Below are positions 1 through 12,700 of a DNA stretch of 64,000 nucleotides, piece after piece. The translations under genes were made by a program, and so were the position numbers. The notes beneath the pieces were generated by a model. It did no database searches, was not told where the DNA came from, and saw nothing but the letters and a program-made list of their open reading frames with translations. Numbering within the stretch: the first letter of the stretch is position 1; every line of letters starts with the position of its first letter. Origin of the DNA: Ceriagrion tenellum. Its lineage: Eukaryota; Arthropoda; Insecta; Odonata; Coenagrionidae. The stretch is taken from assembly GCA_963169105.1 (NCBI GenBank), contig OY720634.1:115356430-115420429 (forward strand), given 5' to 3'.

Positions 1-1790
1 AAATATGAAAAAGGAGGGTAAGTAACAGGAATGAGACCTGATTGCTGTGAAAAGGCATTTGAGTTTTGTGGGAGAAATGAATAAACAGTAACAAACACTT
101 GGTTAAAAAACAGTGGAGGTAAACATGGAAAATCCTGGGAGACACTGGAAGATATTAAATTGATTACATCATGGTTAGGCAAACATTCAGGAATAGTATC
201 CAGGACTCATAGAGCTATCTGAAGGCTGATGCAGACTCTGATCATAATTTAGTAATGATGAAATATGATGTAAGATTCAGAAGGCTCAATAAAAGTAGGA
301 GGATAAAGAGATGGAATGGAAGATTTAAAAGGGGATACCAGGAGCTAGTGGAAAAGAACATAAGTGAAGAGAAGTAAATAGGAATGATCTAGGAAGAGTG
401 GGAGAAGATAAAAATATGCATAGAAAGAGCGGTAAAAGAATTTATGGGATCTGTAGAAATGAGGGGCATAAAGAAGCAGTGGGTTACAGAAGTAATCATT
501 AGGAAAATGGAGGAGAGAAGGAAGTGAAAATATGACAACACCAACCAAGGTATGAGAAAGTACAAAGAATTAAATAATAAACTATGGCAAGTGACAAATT
601 GGGCAAAGAAAACCTGGTGGAAAGAGCAATGAAAGGTAATGGAAAAGCTACAGACACAAGGGAGAGGGCTTGTAGAAGGGGAAGTGGGTGTATTATACAC
701 TGAAGTAAATTTGCTATCAGACAGAGGGACTCTCAGTACCAAATATTAAGGGCAAAACATGAAGGTAATTAATCGACCAAGAAGATATTCAAGACATGTA
801 AAGAGGAGAATATGTGGAGGAACTTTATGACACAAGTAGACCAGTTAGCATGGATCTAGATGATGATGGAACACCAAAAGAGGATGACGAACTTTAGACC
901 AAATATATTTGACAGTGAAACAGCATAACCATTAAAAGGGATGAAGCCAAGAAAAGATGTAGAAGTAGATAACGTACCTTCAGAGTTACACAGGAAGGCA
1001 ATCAAAGTTGACAATCTTTTTTCAAACTTATTTATAGGATCTACGAGGATGGAGTAGGGCCAGATGGCTTAGTGAAAACAGCCCTGATTCCTATCCCAAG
1101 GAAGAAGAGTGTGTTAGAATGCGAGGAATATAGAACAAGAGGCTTGATATCACACACAGCCAAAGTAGTGCTTGGAAAAATTATTCCATATTTAATTTAA
1201 GAATTACGTAGGGAATTTGTTTTCTCATGATATAAGAAATATTAAATCATAAGAAAACAAAAATAATGAGATTCTCTCGGACAAATATGCGAAGCGGGTA
1301 ATAATGGTGGGAGGACACGAATTAGAGAAGTACAGCATTTTAATTACTAGTGTAGACGCTAGAAGACAATGGTAAACATACATTATATAGGGCAGAAACG
1401 TGGACCCTTAGAATGGAGGCCGAGAATAGACATCAGGCATTTCAGATGTGGGTGTGGAGAGGGATGGAGAAGGTGCGAAGGACGGAAAGGAAGACTAGCG
1501 AGGCAATTCTCTGAATGGAGAGCGAGGAAAGTAAACTTCTGACGTGAGTGAAATCCGGGATCGACAGGGTAGGTGGCTGAGGGAAGTGGCGATGGGTTAC
1601 TAATGACTTGTGATTGAGGAAAGGATGTTGGACAAGCGGGGAAAAAAGAGAATTGGACTCATGGACGGGATGAAGAAGGGTAGATCGTACACAGAGGCGA
1701 TAAAATAAATGGATATGACCAAGAGAGAGTAGAAAATTTGGCGGAGTTTCTCTGAATTTCAACAAAACCTACCTATTAATAGTAGAATGA
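1..1790 (+). mobile_element. Degenerate APE-type non-LTR retrotransposon, copy 1 (left end outside window)
   Basis: The plus strand, in broken frames, shows endonuclease C-terminal text (SDHNLVMMKYDV-like, about 235-275), the pre-RT motif ALIPIPRKK (about 1082-1110) with EYRTRGLISH, and the C-terminal AETWTLR segment (about 1392-1414). The RT core between about 1200 and 1320 is missing, an internal deletion. The 3' end (aacaaaacctacc, about 1760-1790) matches the 3' end of the minus-strand copy near 9.75 kb. Many stops and shifts make it inactive. Confidence 0.8.
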
Positions 1791-3472
1791 GTAGAATACT
1801 TATGAACAATGCGAATCACAGCCTTCCCGCGAATTACCGACGATACCAATTGAACTTTTGTAAGTTTAGAGGTTTGAGGGCTAATTGATGGATGGCGCCA
1901 CTGTTGTAACACCGCTGCCGCCGCTGCATTCACCCGGGAATTACGTTTCCCTTCCGCGTTGTAACGTCTTGTAGAAAACTGTAACAAGGTATGGAAGGAG
2001 CACCCAGAATGTTGACAGAAGTCTGAACCTGTGAAATAGGTGCGAGTGGACTGCCAAATAAGTAGTTAAGCTAAGTTTTCTCTTTCTGCGGGGAAACACT
2101 CGTGTTTTTAACGTTGACGTTTTATTCACGTACCCGTTGAGCAATGGTTGGGCATAAATTAATTGGTTTTCATGCTTTTCCGAAGAATAGCATACAATGT
2201 GACAAGTTTTAGATGTTTGCATGTATCTCATGTAATGGAATGGAGCGGGGCGCAGAAGAATACGTAAACATTAGGTCCTTTTCTTCTTCACTTACACGAG
2301 GTTTTCGTACTCTTTCACCAAGATTGGAGCGCCCAAAAGAGCAGCACTACATGGCACACTTCAACTCCTAAGGCAAGAAGGTGAAGAATTTCATAAAACA
2401 TCATTTAAGTCGATTTTCAATATCCCTCCTCCTTAAGGTTACTATACAAAGGAGCAGGTTTATTTCACCGCCTAAACTTGAATGCCAATACAAGTGTACC
2501 TACTTTACACTTCGGTGATGAAACAATAACCAGATAAGGTTTGAATGGAGATTTTTTTGTGATTTTAGTATGCACTATACTATTTTTAAATCTCTATTAT
2601 ATCCATCCAGGAATATACTCCCGCATTTAAAAATTTATAAACGCGCTCTAGATATTTTTATTAACTTAAAGGAGCCTATTGCCTTTAAGGAGCACGTTAA
2701 ATTCATCGGCTAGCTATCGTTTGAAATTAAGTGAGGAGGGGTGGGAAGGGAAAACTACGCTTATCTTTTCCGGTAACAATGCGGCATCACAAAATCGATG
2801 GTATTTCATATTTCCATCATGAGATAATTACATAAATCCATAAGTCATTTCTTCCGCCGTGATTATGAAAATCGATGGATATATAAGGAGGGTTTACCGG
2901 TCCTTGATACGCCAATTGCGTTTCGAAGTACTGCTAAACCATTCAGCGACCACTACAGCCAGCTCTTTCAGCAATAACAACAAGGTCATACGAAACGAAT
3001 AATTTGAATATCAGTTTATTTATCTTCAATTGTCACCCAAATGTGGACGAGGGGCAGCCTATGAAATTCACTCGATTGCTTATGGTACCCGAGAGTCCGA
3101 CTCGACGGATATCATATACGTCTATGCATTCGTTCATGAACTTGTACATGAACACGTACTGGTAAATGTATCGTGTAACCAGGCCTTTAGAGTGGGGAGT
3201 GCGAAGAGAGTGTTTCTATGCACACAGCCGGGCGAGGCTAGTTCAGATTTGCCGCCCGCCAGCAAGTCTCTTCGCGTTTGCACAGTATTTTTCCCGAAAA
3301 GCATATACCATCGAGTCGTAAAATTAATGAGCTTTGGGAAAAACAAAAAATGATTTTCTGTGGGGTAAAAGTATTTAGATGATGTAATTAAATGTTTTAT
3401 TTCTTACTTAGGGTTCTCTCGCCTCTTCAGTCACTCTCCAGACTTCCCCCAACGGAAGTCCCTATAAACCTT
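1791..3472. other. Intergenic DNA, no gene recognised
   Basis: AT-rich with moderate CpG. Frames up to 107 codons (for example 3030-3353 on +) match no family and lack supporting context. Confidence 0.5.
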
Positions 3473-3606
3473 AGGCCCTCCGATACTTTTTGGTGATTCA
3501 TTGGCCCTATTGGCTACTGGCGTCCAATCCCCTTCCAAGAACAAATTGGCTCCACGGTAATAGCAATAATAGGGCCAATGAAGTACCAAAAAGATGAGGA
3601 GGGCGT
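3473..3606. mobile_element. Foldback palindrome (MITE-like), about 134 bp
   Basis: The left arm gccctcc...tactttttggtgattcattggccctatt and the right arm aatagggccaatgaagtaccaaaaaga...gagggc are imperfect inverted repeats of about 55 nt with a loop of roughly 16 nt (ccccttccaagaacaa). It is likely a small palindromic MITE. No coding frame. Confidence 0.7.
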
Positions 3607-5218
3607 ATTAGTTAATTTTTTCGTCTAAAATACTTTTCAACGTTTTAAAGTTATTTAACTTTCAAAGCTGTTTGTCATCTTCCTCCTTTAGAAGATGGGC
3701 AAAAATTTCCTTAGCCTATAAATTGTCCAAAATCAGCAAATTACTTCCTCCAAATGTCGTGGAAAAACAGCTCTATTTAGCGGTCGAAAAACTTATTATC
3801 GGTGAATCCTGCTCGGCGAATATGTAAAGTCTAATACATTAATTTTCCGCCGATTTCCTTTTGAACGGCTCACAAGGATGACTCCGCACGAGATAGCGCA
3901 CCAATAGCAGTTAAAGCATGAAATGGAGAACGAAAGAGAACTGTACTTACTTAAAGCGATCATTTCTCCAGATGCGCGTTATTGCGCCAGGGCATCGGCT
4001 TCTTATTCAAAACTACACTTTCCTCTCTTCAAGAACTCGTCCATCTCGACGTCCTCAAGGCATCACGCTGACCACAACGTCGACTGCGACATGAAATGCT
4101 GACCGACGACGCAGGAGATGTTAACTCGGGGATGACGACCAGAGCAAACCAGAGACTGCCAGAGACCACCAGAGACCACCAGAGACGACGGAGAGGGAAG
4201 CGGAGGGAAGTACGAGAGAGGTGAAGATAACGTCCCTTGAGGCAGTAAGTTACAAGGGATTGGTCGGCACATGTGGAATGTTCACGCCCACTACTCGTCC
4301 TTTCTGGCGTCTTCTCTTTCCAGAAAAATCTTCCCTCTGCTCGGGGCGTTCCATATTCAGTAGACAGCAAAGATTACTACACTCCTATGGAGATATGTTA
4401 CCCACGAATAAAGTCGTTGTAACTATTTTAGTGCTGTTTAGAAAACTTCCTATATTTTATCATAAAACTTGCTATATTTTATCTTCGCTCTCTGCATTAT
4501 GCACTGTAGACCTTAGGCAAAAATGCGTTCAATACTTATCGCACCAATATATAAGTATCTTTTTATCCGTTACAAATACCCTGGATGTCTTCGCGTGAAC
4601 GAAAAAGTTTTAGGCTTTCGTATGAAGGATATGAAATAAATAATTTCACAATTGTGTTATATTTTGGGGTAACACTAATGTTGCAACGAAGGACTTCTCC
4701 ATGCAAAGGTCTTTGAAAGCCATGGCAGCAGTATCCATTACTTTCAAATTTAACATAATGACACAAGCATGTTTTTATATTTTTTACTGTGCGTTATTTG
4801 TAAAAACGAATCCTGGTTTGTTTCTTCCCAACTCCTCTGAGTATTATCATTTCACTCTTGGAAGAGATGATGTATATATATTTGAGGTGGCAATCTTGTG
4901 CAAACTAAGAAGGGTCCGCATCACTCAGCCTCCCTTATTTTCAACAAATTACCAATGAGTCTAAAAAATAAATCCACTGTCAAGATTTTTAAATTCGAAC
5001 TTAAGAAGCTGTTGTTACACAAGTGCTTTTACAATGTGGATAAATTTATGAGCGATAATTTGTAATTTGACTTTTGTAAGGGTTTTATTTGCATTATGTA
5101 AGGGTATCTGTCGTGCCCCGATGACTCGTTACACTACGATGAATATGAGAAACTACTGGAGCGGCTCAGCAGAATCTCAGTGCTAAAGAGTAATTACTCA
5201 AGCAATTGGTATATCAGA
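3607..5218. other. Intergenic DNA with a GC-rich patch at about 3.9-4.4 kb
   Basis: Contains the 10-bp tandem repeat. Overlapping frames on both strands (4029-4370 on -, 4221-4598 on +) are unrecognised, and one crosses the tandem repeat, which argues against genes. Confidence 0.45.
4139..4188. repeat. Tandem 10-bp repeat, five units
   Basis: Five consecutive 10-mers start ccagag (ccagagcaaa, ccagagactg, ccagagacca twice, ccagagacga). It is a minisatellite in a locally GC-rich stretch. Open frames cross it on both strands but match nothing. Confidence 0.85.
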
Positions 5219-5593
5219 GAGTTTATTTTAGCTACATTAACATACGTAGCCTTCGGTTGCTAGTTACAAATGCCCCCCTTGGTGGGATTTTCGGGGGTCT
5301 TTTGCGCAGAATAATGGGGCGCAGGGCAAGGAGGTTCTCAACTGGGAGTTTTCCATCAACTCTTTCCGAAGTCCTCTCGAGGACCTTTGAACAATGGGTA
5401 AAAAAACAGGCCTCTATGCGCTGGACCTTTGAAATGTCTTTCCACTCCAGGCCATAGTGCATCGGAGTCTCCTTATTTTGTGAATGTTGTGCGTAGACTT
5501 TTGCTTATCTGGTTTAGGCTTGTTTACTTCTCCCGATAGACCATTCCTCCCCGCTCCAGCCGGCGACACCCTGACGTCTCTAATTGAAAGCAG
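5219..5593. repeat. Dispersed repeat family R1, copy A
   Basis: Shares with 7944-8553, in the same order, gtagcc..ggttgctagttacaaatgcccc, gggagttttccat, cctctcgaggacc, tttgaaatgtctt, gcatcggagt, ttattttgtgaatg and ccggcgacaccctg. A minus-strand frame (5232-5462) is open but matches nothing I know. Confidence 0.8.
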
Positions 5594-5787
5594 GCGGGGG
5601 TGTGCATGCCGCCAGTGCGGAGCGTTCCGATCTATTTCCTAGTTATTATTGACCATGTTCTATGTCTCTTGCTGGACCAACACAACAATAAAGAATTGTT
5701 ATCATTATGATTTCATGCCAAATGATCACCTATCTTTCATTTTTCATGTTACTTTTGTTTCATAGTGCCATCCTCAGGAAAACAAAT

Positions 5788-5839
5788 CATAAGAGTGATT
5801 TGAAACTTCAAAGATTTGAAGTTTCAAATCACTCTTATG
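5788..5839. repeat. Perfect 25-bp inverted repeat with 2-nt loop
   Basis: The arms at 5788-5812 and 5815-5839 are exact reverse complements, separated by GA. The hairpin begins cataagagtgatttg and ends caaatcactcttatg. Such a tight perfect hairpin is unexpected by chance in decayed DNA. Confidence 0.9.
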
Positions 5840-7337
5840 TCACAAATCAAGAAGAAGCTTTATCAGCAGATGTATACTGAAGCAGTACAAGATGCTGCAT
5901 ATGTAGGTGCCAGTAGTCGACATTGTTTTCCGTAAAAGTTAGAAAAAATATTTTTGGGAATTTCCGGAGGTAACGATACTTTCCTGATTTTACTTTCTGC
6001 ATTCAATAGTTATCTGATGATTCTAAACTTTAGCTAATAACTTGAAGGGGAAGTTTTTGATACATTAATCTCCTCAGGTATACTTTCTGTGTTCAATTCC
6101 GATTTAAAGTTTTTGACATTTATTTAAATATCTTTTAGATAAAAATTTTAGAATTTGAGATTTAAAAAGAGGTCGCCGGCTGATTTTCGTATCCTACGGC
6201 ATATGCCTATATTTGCTGCCTTATAAATTTGCACAGCATTGAAACGTATTTTAGGTGGATGAATCATCATTTTATCTCGATTTCGATAGCAGTCATGAAT
6301 TTATGATGAAATGAAAAACATTTACGGCGCCGTATTACTGCACTGCTCTATCCAGCTAGCTCTCCGACCATTCTGGTGAGTAGAACGAAGTCTCTTGTTC
6401 GGAAAATAAGCTTAATTTTTTAATTACTCGGGACGAACTCGGATATTATTTTGTGTTTGACAAAGAGCCAATGCAGTAGGAATATATCGCAATAAGAATG
6501 TACTAATATCACGAACTCGATTGATGAAATCAGACAGACTACAAAACCTCCTGCAGGCAATTTTTGCCGGTCAGGAGAGAAGGGATAAATTTAATGCGTG
6601 CCTTTCGGGAGAAAATGCAACAGAAATTCTTCCAAAATTCGTGTGAGGGATAGTTTTTCTCAGTGTGCAGCCTTGAACTATTGTAGGGGTATATTGGGTA
6701 TTTCCGGCGACCGGGGTTTCATAAAACATCTGCGCGAGGAGCGACCCTAGAGTACGTGACCGGGAGAAGAAAGAGCGAAGGCTCTCGGATTCACGTCTCC
6801 CGACACTTGACCGCTCGGTTGAGTGGAGAAGGGGGGGAAAATGGACGAGGTGGTGAGAAAGATCCTTACCTCCATTCTCTAAAACCCGTAGGAAAGAGTC
6901 CCTCTAAAGTGACCAGATGGGTCTTCTGAAGCGTGGGATGGGCGGGGGACGATTTTTCGGCGCCCGTCGACGATGACGGATCCTGGGTCTCTTCCCCTAG
7001 AATAGAGTCCGCAAGAGCGAGCGAGGCGTCTTGGGAGGAGTGGGATAAGGGTGGAGGTGTCTCCTTGCGCCCTAAAGTTCCCTTTTAGCAGCTAACAGCT
7101 TGAAACAAGTCGCCCGGTCTTCCCATCCCAACGAGAGCAAGGCGGATTTTAGTGAGTAGGGACTAGGGTGAGAAAAAACAGAGGATCAAGGGCACGTCGG
7201 TTAGGGGCAGGAGCGATGGAAAAACCGAGAGATTTAAGCATTCTCCCTTGTGCACTTAATGCCCTAAAAGTGGTATGCATCTAAGTGGTAAACAAGCATT
7301 TTCATTGATGGATGTACAGAAAATACCCTGTGAATTC
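5840..7337. other. Intergenic DNA with a GC/CpG-rich stretch at 6.7-7.2 kb
   Basis: No open frame longer than 60 codons. The stretch 6700-7220 is purine-rich on the plus strand with many CpGs, unlike its surroundings. It could be part of an unrecognised repeat or an unmethylated regulatory stretch. Confidence 0.4.
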
Positions 7338-7492
7338 GGTAATAAAAATTGAGCTCCACTAAATACACTCCTATAATACATGTCACCATTTCATCTATAA
7401 AAAACTTACACCTTTACACGGCTGGTGACCTAACACTCCCTGCCACACGCCTTTACGGCGGCTCGCGGGATATTATGTAGATGTAGATTTTC
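7338..7492 (-). repeat. ACATCTACAT repeat family, minus-oriented copy
   Basis: Read on the minus strand: atctacatctacataatatc, ccgcgagccgcc, gtgtggcagggagtgttagg, caccagccgtgt, gtattataggagtg and gtggagctcaatttttatta. About 150 bp aligns with the copy at 8951-9105. Confidence 0.75.
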
Positions 7493-7764
7493 ACATTATC
7501 ATTCAATACTGACTTTCATATGAATAAAAAGTTAAGTAGCAAGCCATATCCTGGTATCCACATAATAGCATTTGGGCGTTGGCTGTGCGCAGACTTGAGA
7601 TGCAGCGAATGAGTCAATGCTTATAGTAATTTTTTTATAGATGTGTTAGTTCTGAGCCATAGGGTGGACGATTTTTGGAATTTCACATAAAAAGTTGCAG
7701 GTGACTGAGATCTAGCAACACCTGATTTATGCATAGAGAATTAGAAGTCGCGCAAGAGTGAGAT

Positions 7765-7850
7765 GACCAGAGCGTGGGTAGCAGAGAGGTTAGTGTGATT
7801 GCGCAGGAGCATGTGCATCGAGGGTTCGATCCCCGCGCGATTGCTTTAAA
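7765..7850 (+). repeat. tRNA-like sequence (SINE head or tRNA pseudogene)
   Basis: An A-box-like TAGCAGAGAGGTTAGTG and a perfect B box GGGTTCGATCCCC are spaced as in a tRNA. An acceptor stem does not form cleanly, so a functional tRNA is not supported. Confidence 0.45.
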
Positions 7851-7943
7851 CTCTCAACATTTAGGATCATTTAGGAACATTTAGGATGGGTTTAGCCTGT
7901 TTTTTAGTTTTTCAAAGAGTAAATACGCAATTAAAACATCAGT

Positions 7944-8553
7944 AAGTTTATTCAGCTACGCCAAGGTGCGTAGCCTTTGGCTGCTGGTTACAAATGCCCC
8001 CTTGGTGGAATTTTCCGGGATATTTCATACAGGATATTGGGGCGCAGGGTGGTCCGGCTGCCAGGGGGAAGATAGTCTCAAAAGGGAGTTTTCCATTAAC
8101 TCCTTTCACGTTAGCCCTCTCGAGGACCGAGTGCAGTGCGTTACAATATGTAGGCACTTCAGAATCATTTAAAATCTATTCCTGGCGATAGAACATTGGA
8201 CGAGCTCTACCCCACGGTCACTCTCTTTATTCCAATACAGTTTTCCACTGGATTACACATGAGAGCCCGATAAAAGCCATTTAACCTAATACTTAGTAGT
8301 TAAGCACATACTCCTCTCGAGGACCAGTGAATAATGGGCAAAAACATGCCTCAATACTCTAGGCCTTTTGAAATGTCTTTAATCCCCAGACTTTAATGCA
8401 TCGGAGTGCATCTGAAGGGACTCTCTTATTTTGTGAATGTGGCTGGAACAAGGCGAGCTTTAACTTATCTATTGTAGGCTTTTACTCCTCCAGATAGACC
8501 CTTTCTCCTCGCTCCAACCGGCGACACCCTGGCGTCCCTGATTTACACACAGC
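7944..8553. repeat. Dispersed repeat family R1, copy B, with an internal insertion
   Basis: Colinear with copy A but carries about 197 extra bases between two copies of CCTCTCGAGGACC (8116-8128 and 8313-8325). Copy A has this 13-mer once. The extra segment has no frame or recognisable ends, so it may be an insertion with a target duplication or a local duplication. Confidence 0.78.
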
Positions 8554-8950
8554 AGTTACAGTGACGCTTATTATATTTTATGGCACAACGCGTTCCACCA
8601 CACTGTTGGTTAGACCTGTGCGCCGCCGATTATTCTGATGACGCCGCCGATGAAATGTGCGCCGTCATACGTGGCCATTTACAAACCACTCTTCCAGGGA
8701 ATGGATACTATATTTGTCTGCATTTATCAATACTGAATCTTCATCATTGCATTTTATTATTTTGTCTAAAATTACTCATCACAGTTACACTGATATCCGT
8801 GCAGTAACTAGTCTAGTTATAGTTACGTTAGTCTGGTAATAGTTAGCTAATAGTAACGAAAAAAATTTCCTGACTCCGGAATCCAACAATTACATTTAAC
8901 CGTCTGACCCCACAAATAACAGAAGAGGCAGCAGTCTCAACTGAAGGCAT

Positions 8951-9105
8951 TCATCTACATCTACATACTACCCTGCGAGCCGCCGCATGGGCGTGGGGCA
9001 GAAGGTGTTAGGACACCAGCCGCGTTAAGATGTAAGGGATAAGATTTGGTAAGTGAAAGTCTGAAGTGTATTATGGAAGTGAATCGAGTGGAGCTCAGTT
9101 TATTA
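8951..9105 (+). repeat. ACATCTACAT repeat family, copy in plus orientation
   Basis: Begins tcatctacatctacatacta, followed by ccctgcgagccgcc, ttaggacaccagccgcgt, gtattatggaagtg and gtggagctcagtttatta. The same order of blocks is found, reversed, at 7338-7492. Family identity is unknown. Confidence 0.75.
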
Positions 9106-9739
9106 GGTCGCTCTTTGTGCGCGGAAAGAACGAGTTTTTGTATTTGTCTTTTCCGCAATGTCTCACTCTTAATTTATCGCTTCTGTCATTCCTAGGGATG
9201 TAGTGAGGCGTCATGATAATATTCTCTGTGTCACTCTGAAACAAACAAGTTCTGAATTTCGCAAGCAAACTAAGCCTAGCGTGTAGCCTCCGAGTGTCTA
9301 GGGGGCAACGATGGCGCAGATCAAGAAGATTGGACTGGTATCAACAGCCACGTGAAGGTCACGATGTGGAAGGCAATGGGCAACCACCGCATTAACTTAC
9401 CAAAAAGATGCGGCCTGCATCTGCCAACTTGTATGAGGATTGAAAGACCAATGATAATGGAAATCTTAATCGTACACATTAAAAAGACGTACCTTCTACT
9501 CCATGATTTAAAATTAAACGCCTCTTAAATTCAGTCGAAACTGAGGCTTCAGGGTATTGAACGTGGGGACCACAGAAACTCTTTAGCTCATTAAGGGCAC
9601 TCATTTTCACCGTTCTTGAGCTCAGAGTTTTGGACCCTTCGTCACCTTCAGCTACTCTAGTCCGACCCCTCCCAGCAGACGGTGGATGACCTCAGCGGCT
9701 ATACTTCAGCTTTGTTTACGATGTCTTAAAGGTTTTTAA
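9106..9739. other. Intergenic DNA, nothing recognised
   Basis: No long frame. Moderately CpG-rich. A stretch at 9300-9440 (ggcaatgggcaaccaccgca) looks repeat-like but has no second copy here. Confidence 0.4.
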
Positions 9740-12700
9740 AAAATATTCTACCCGTATTGGGTAGGTTTTGTTAAAAGACAGTGGATGTCCTCCAGGTTTT
9801 CTATACTCTCAGGGGCCTATCTACCTCTATTATTTCCTTCTCCGCCTCAGAGCCCGATCTAACCTTCTTCATCCCATCCATCAAACCCATTTTCTTTCTA
9901 CCCCTATCCCGATCTTCCAGCATCCATCCCTGTATCACACTCTTAAATAACCCATCGCCCCTTATAAATTCCTCCAGCCACCTACCCCGCCTATCCTGGA
10001 TTTCCTTTCCTCGCCCACCATCTCAAGCACTTTCTCTACCTTCCCGTCCAACTCACCCTCTCCATTCTTCTCCGAACCGAAATCTCAAATGCCTGCAGCC
10101 TATTTTCATACTCCTTTCTGAGGGTCCACGTTTCTGCTCCATACAACGCTACGCTCTATATCAAGCTCTTCGCTAGCCCCTTCTTTACACCCTTATCCAA
10201 GGCCCCATCATCAGCTTCCATCAGTTTTTAAACAACTCCTAAGCTAATGCTATTCCTACTTATGTCTTTGCTACTACGCCCATTGTCGTCTAGCGTACTG
10301 CCTTAGTAATTTTAATGCACTATTTTTTCAAGTTTGTGGACTCAAACTTTTACGACAAGCTTTGCTTTCTTTGTCTTAGAAAAATCTAATTACATATTGT
10401 CATTTATCTTTCTTCTGAATTTCCGCAAGGAATTTCTTAATCATCTATGAAAGCTTGTAGTTCCATCGACGATCGACTAACCAACGTCTGATCGACCGCA
10501 AACCCAACCGACATCATCATTTGCCCTCTTACTTTGATTAGCACATCAAGTTCTTCCAATGCCGGTCTCATTATATCCTCAGCATATATGTTAAAAATCT
10601 AAAGCGACAGCGGGCACCCTTGTGTTACCCCGCGACTAATTGTTGGTCAACCCGTTTCACCGTCAGCCACCCTCACATGTGTCCTTTGGGCCATATATTT
10701 CTTGGATTAGTCTCGTCTCGCCAATTTATGCCCATTTCCCCGAGATTCTCCGTTAGCTTTTTATAATTTACCCTGTCAAAAACCTTTTTGATATCCACAA
10801 CGAAAGCGAAAGCATCCTGGTTATACCCTATCTTTCATTCTATAAGTGTTCTCATCACCGAAATTGCATCTCGAGTTGACCTTCCTTTCCGGAACCCAAA
10901 CTGGTCTCAGCCCAAGTAGTAATTGTACTTACCCTCTAACCTTTTATTGATTCTTCTGAGTAAAACGTTGGCTGCGTGTGAAATCAAACTGATTGTTCTA
11001 TGGTCTTCGCAATCTGACGCATTCTTCTTCTACGGGATAGCTATCAAGACTGGGTTCACTAGCAATAAGTCCTCTGGTCATACGCCTTCCTCGTAGATCC
11101 TACGAAAGATTTCGAAAAAAGCTTGCCAGCCTTCTTTTCCTAAATACGTACGCAGCTTCGAAGGTATTTTATATACTCATACATCTTTCTTGCCTTCATC
11201 TCTTTCATTGCTTTCTCTATTTCACTATCAAGTATCCATTGTAAACCATTTTGTTTTTTGCTATCGTTTTTTGCATGGTTTATTTATTTGTCAGTAGCCC
11301 CAACACAGGTTATTCCTTAGGGGCTATCTATGGTACTACCACTCTGTAATTCCTGAAAAGGAATTAAATTATTATTATATTATAATATAAAAAAGTAATC
11401 TTTGTTTGAAGGTAAATATATATTTTCATTTGTGATTATTATATTTATGAATGATTTATGACCAAAAATAAGTACAAATATTCCTTGTTGTTGTAAATTT
11501 ATTGTGACCCATCCAAAGGGAAATTACAGAATGTAAGCTATTTGTAAATAAATTTATTATTATTATTATTATCATTGGCCCAAGATAATTTGCACCTAAT
11601 GTTCCCTCATCCCCAATATCTAAATTAGTTGGTCAACTACTACTGTCATGTAGCTCCTCCACATATTCTCTCTACCAATCTTGACTACCTTCTTGATCGA
11701 TTAATATCCCACCTGTTCTGTCTCTAATATTTTGTACGATCTGCACTCTCTTCCTGCGCAATAACAATTTTACTTCAGTGTATTAGGCTCCTACTTTCCT
11801 TCTTTTTGCTGCTTTATCATCTTCTCGCATTGGGTTTCCACCAATTTTCCTTCGCCCGAATGGTTTTCCTCCGAAGTTGATTATTTATCTCTTTCGTACT
11901 TCGTCTTTCCAAAGTCGATGTAGATGTTTTTCCATTTTCTTCTCTCCTTTAACATCATAAACATTTCTTCCGTGACTAACTACTTCTTAACCCCCCTCGT
12001 TCCCACTGATCTTATTGTTTTATCTGTCGCATTTTCACTGCCAGTTTTAATATGCTCCTATTCCTCTCAATTGTTCTTTTTTCTTTGCTTCCCCTGTATT
12101 CCCCTCCACAAGCTCCTGTATTCCCTCCTTTTTCTCCTTCAAAAACTTCTAAGTTTCATATCTTTATTCTTCTCCTTTAACTAAGCCATTAGAATTTAAA
12201 TTTACATCACATTTCATTATAACTAAAATATAATCAGAGTCTGATTCAGTCCTAGAATGGCACCGCAAGTTCTTAACAAAGTTCCTTGATCTTTACCTAG
12301 CCATGATGTAATCAATTTGATATCTACCAGTGTTTCCCAGCATTTTCCATTTGCACCCCCGCCAAAGATGGTGAAACTAAGTGTTAAGTACTATCAATTT
12401 ATTTTTTCAATAAAATTCAACTGCCCTCTCACAGCGATCATTCCTCAATCCTAATCCAAACCCTCCCACTTCATACTCATCTCTCCCTTCCCCACTAATG
12501 CGTTTTTGTCGCCCATTCCTATCAGACTTGTTTTCTTCCCCTAGACTTCTCTGATTATCTCCTGTAGCTGTTCATACACCCCATCCACCTCTTTCTCCCT
12601 ATGTTTGCTGGTAGGCATGTACACCTGGACCAATGCGAAATTTGTTGCGCGTGCTTTTATTTCTACCCCAAGTATCCTGTATCTCACCTGCTCAATATTT

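Noticed and set aside
7765..7850. Functional tRNA gene
   Set aside because: A and B boxes are present but no clean acceptor stem or anticodon arm forms. The same holds for the SINE heads at 14.4 and 39.4 kb.
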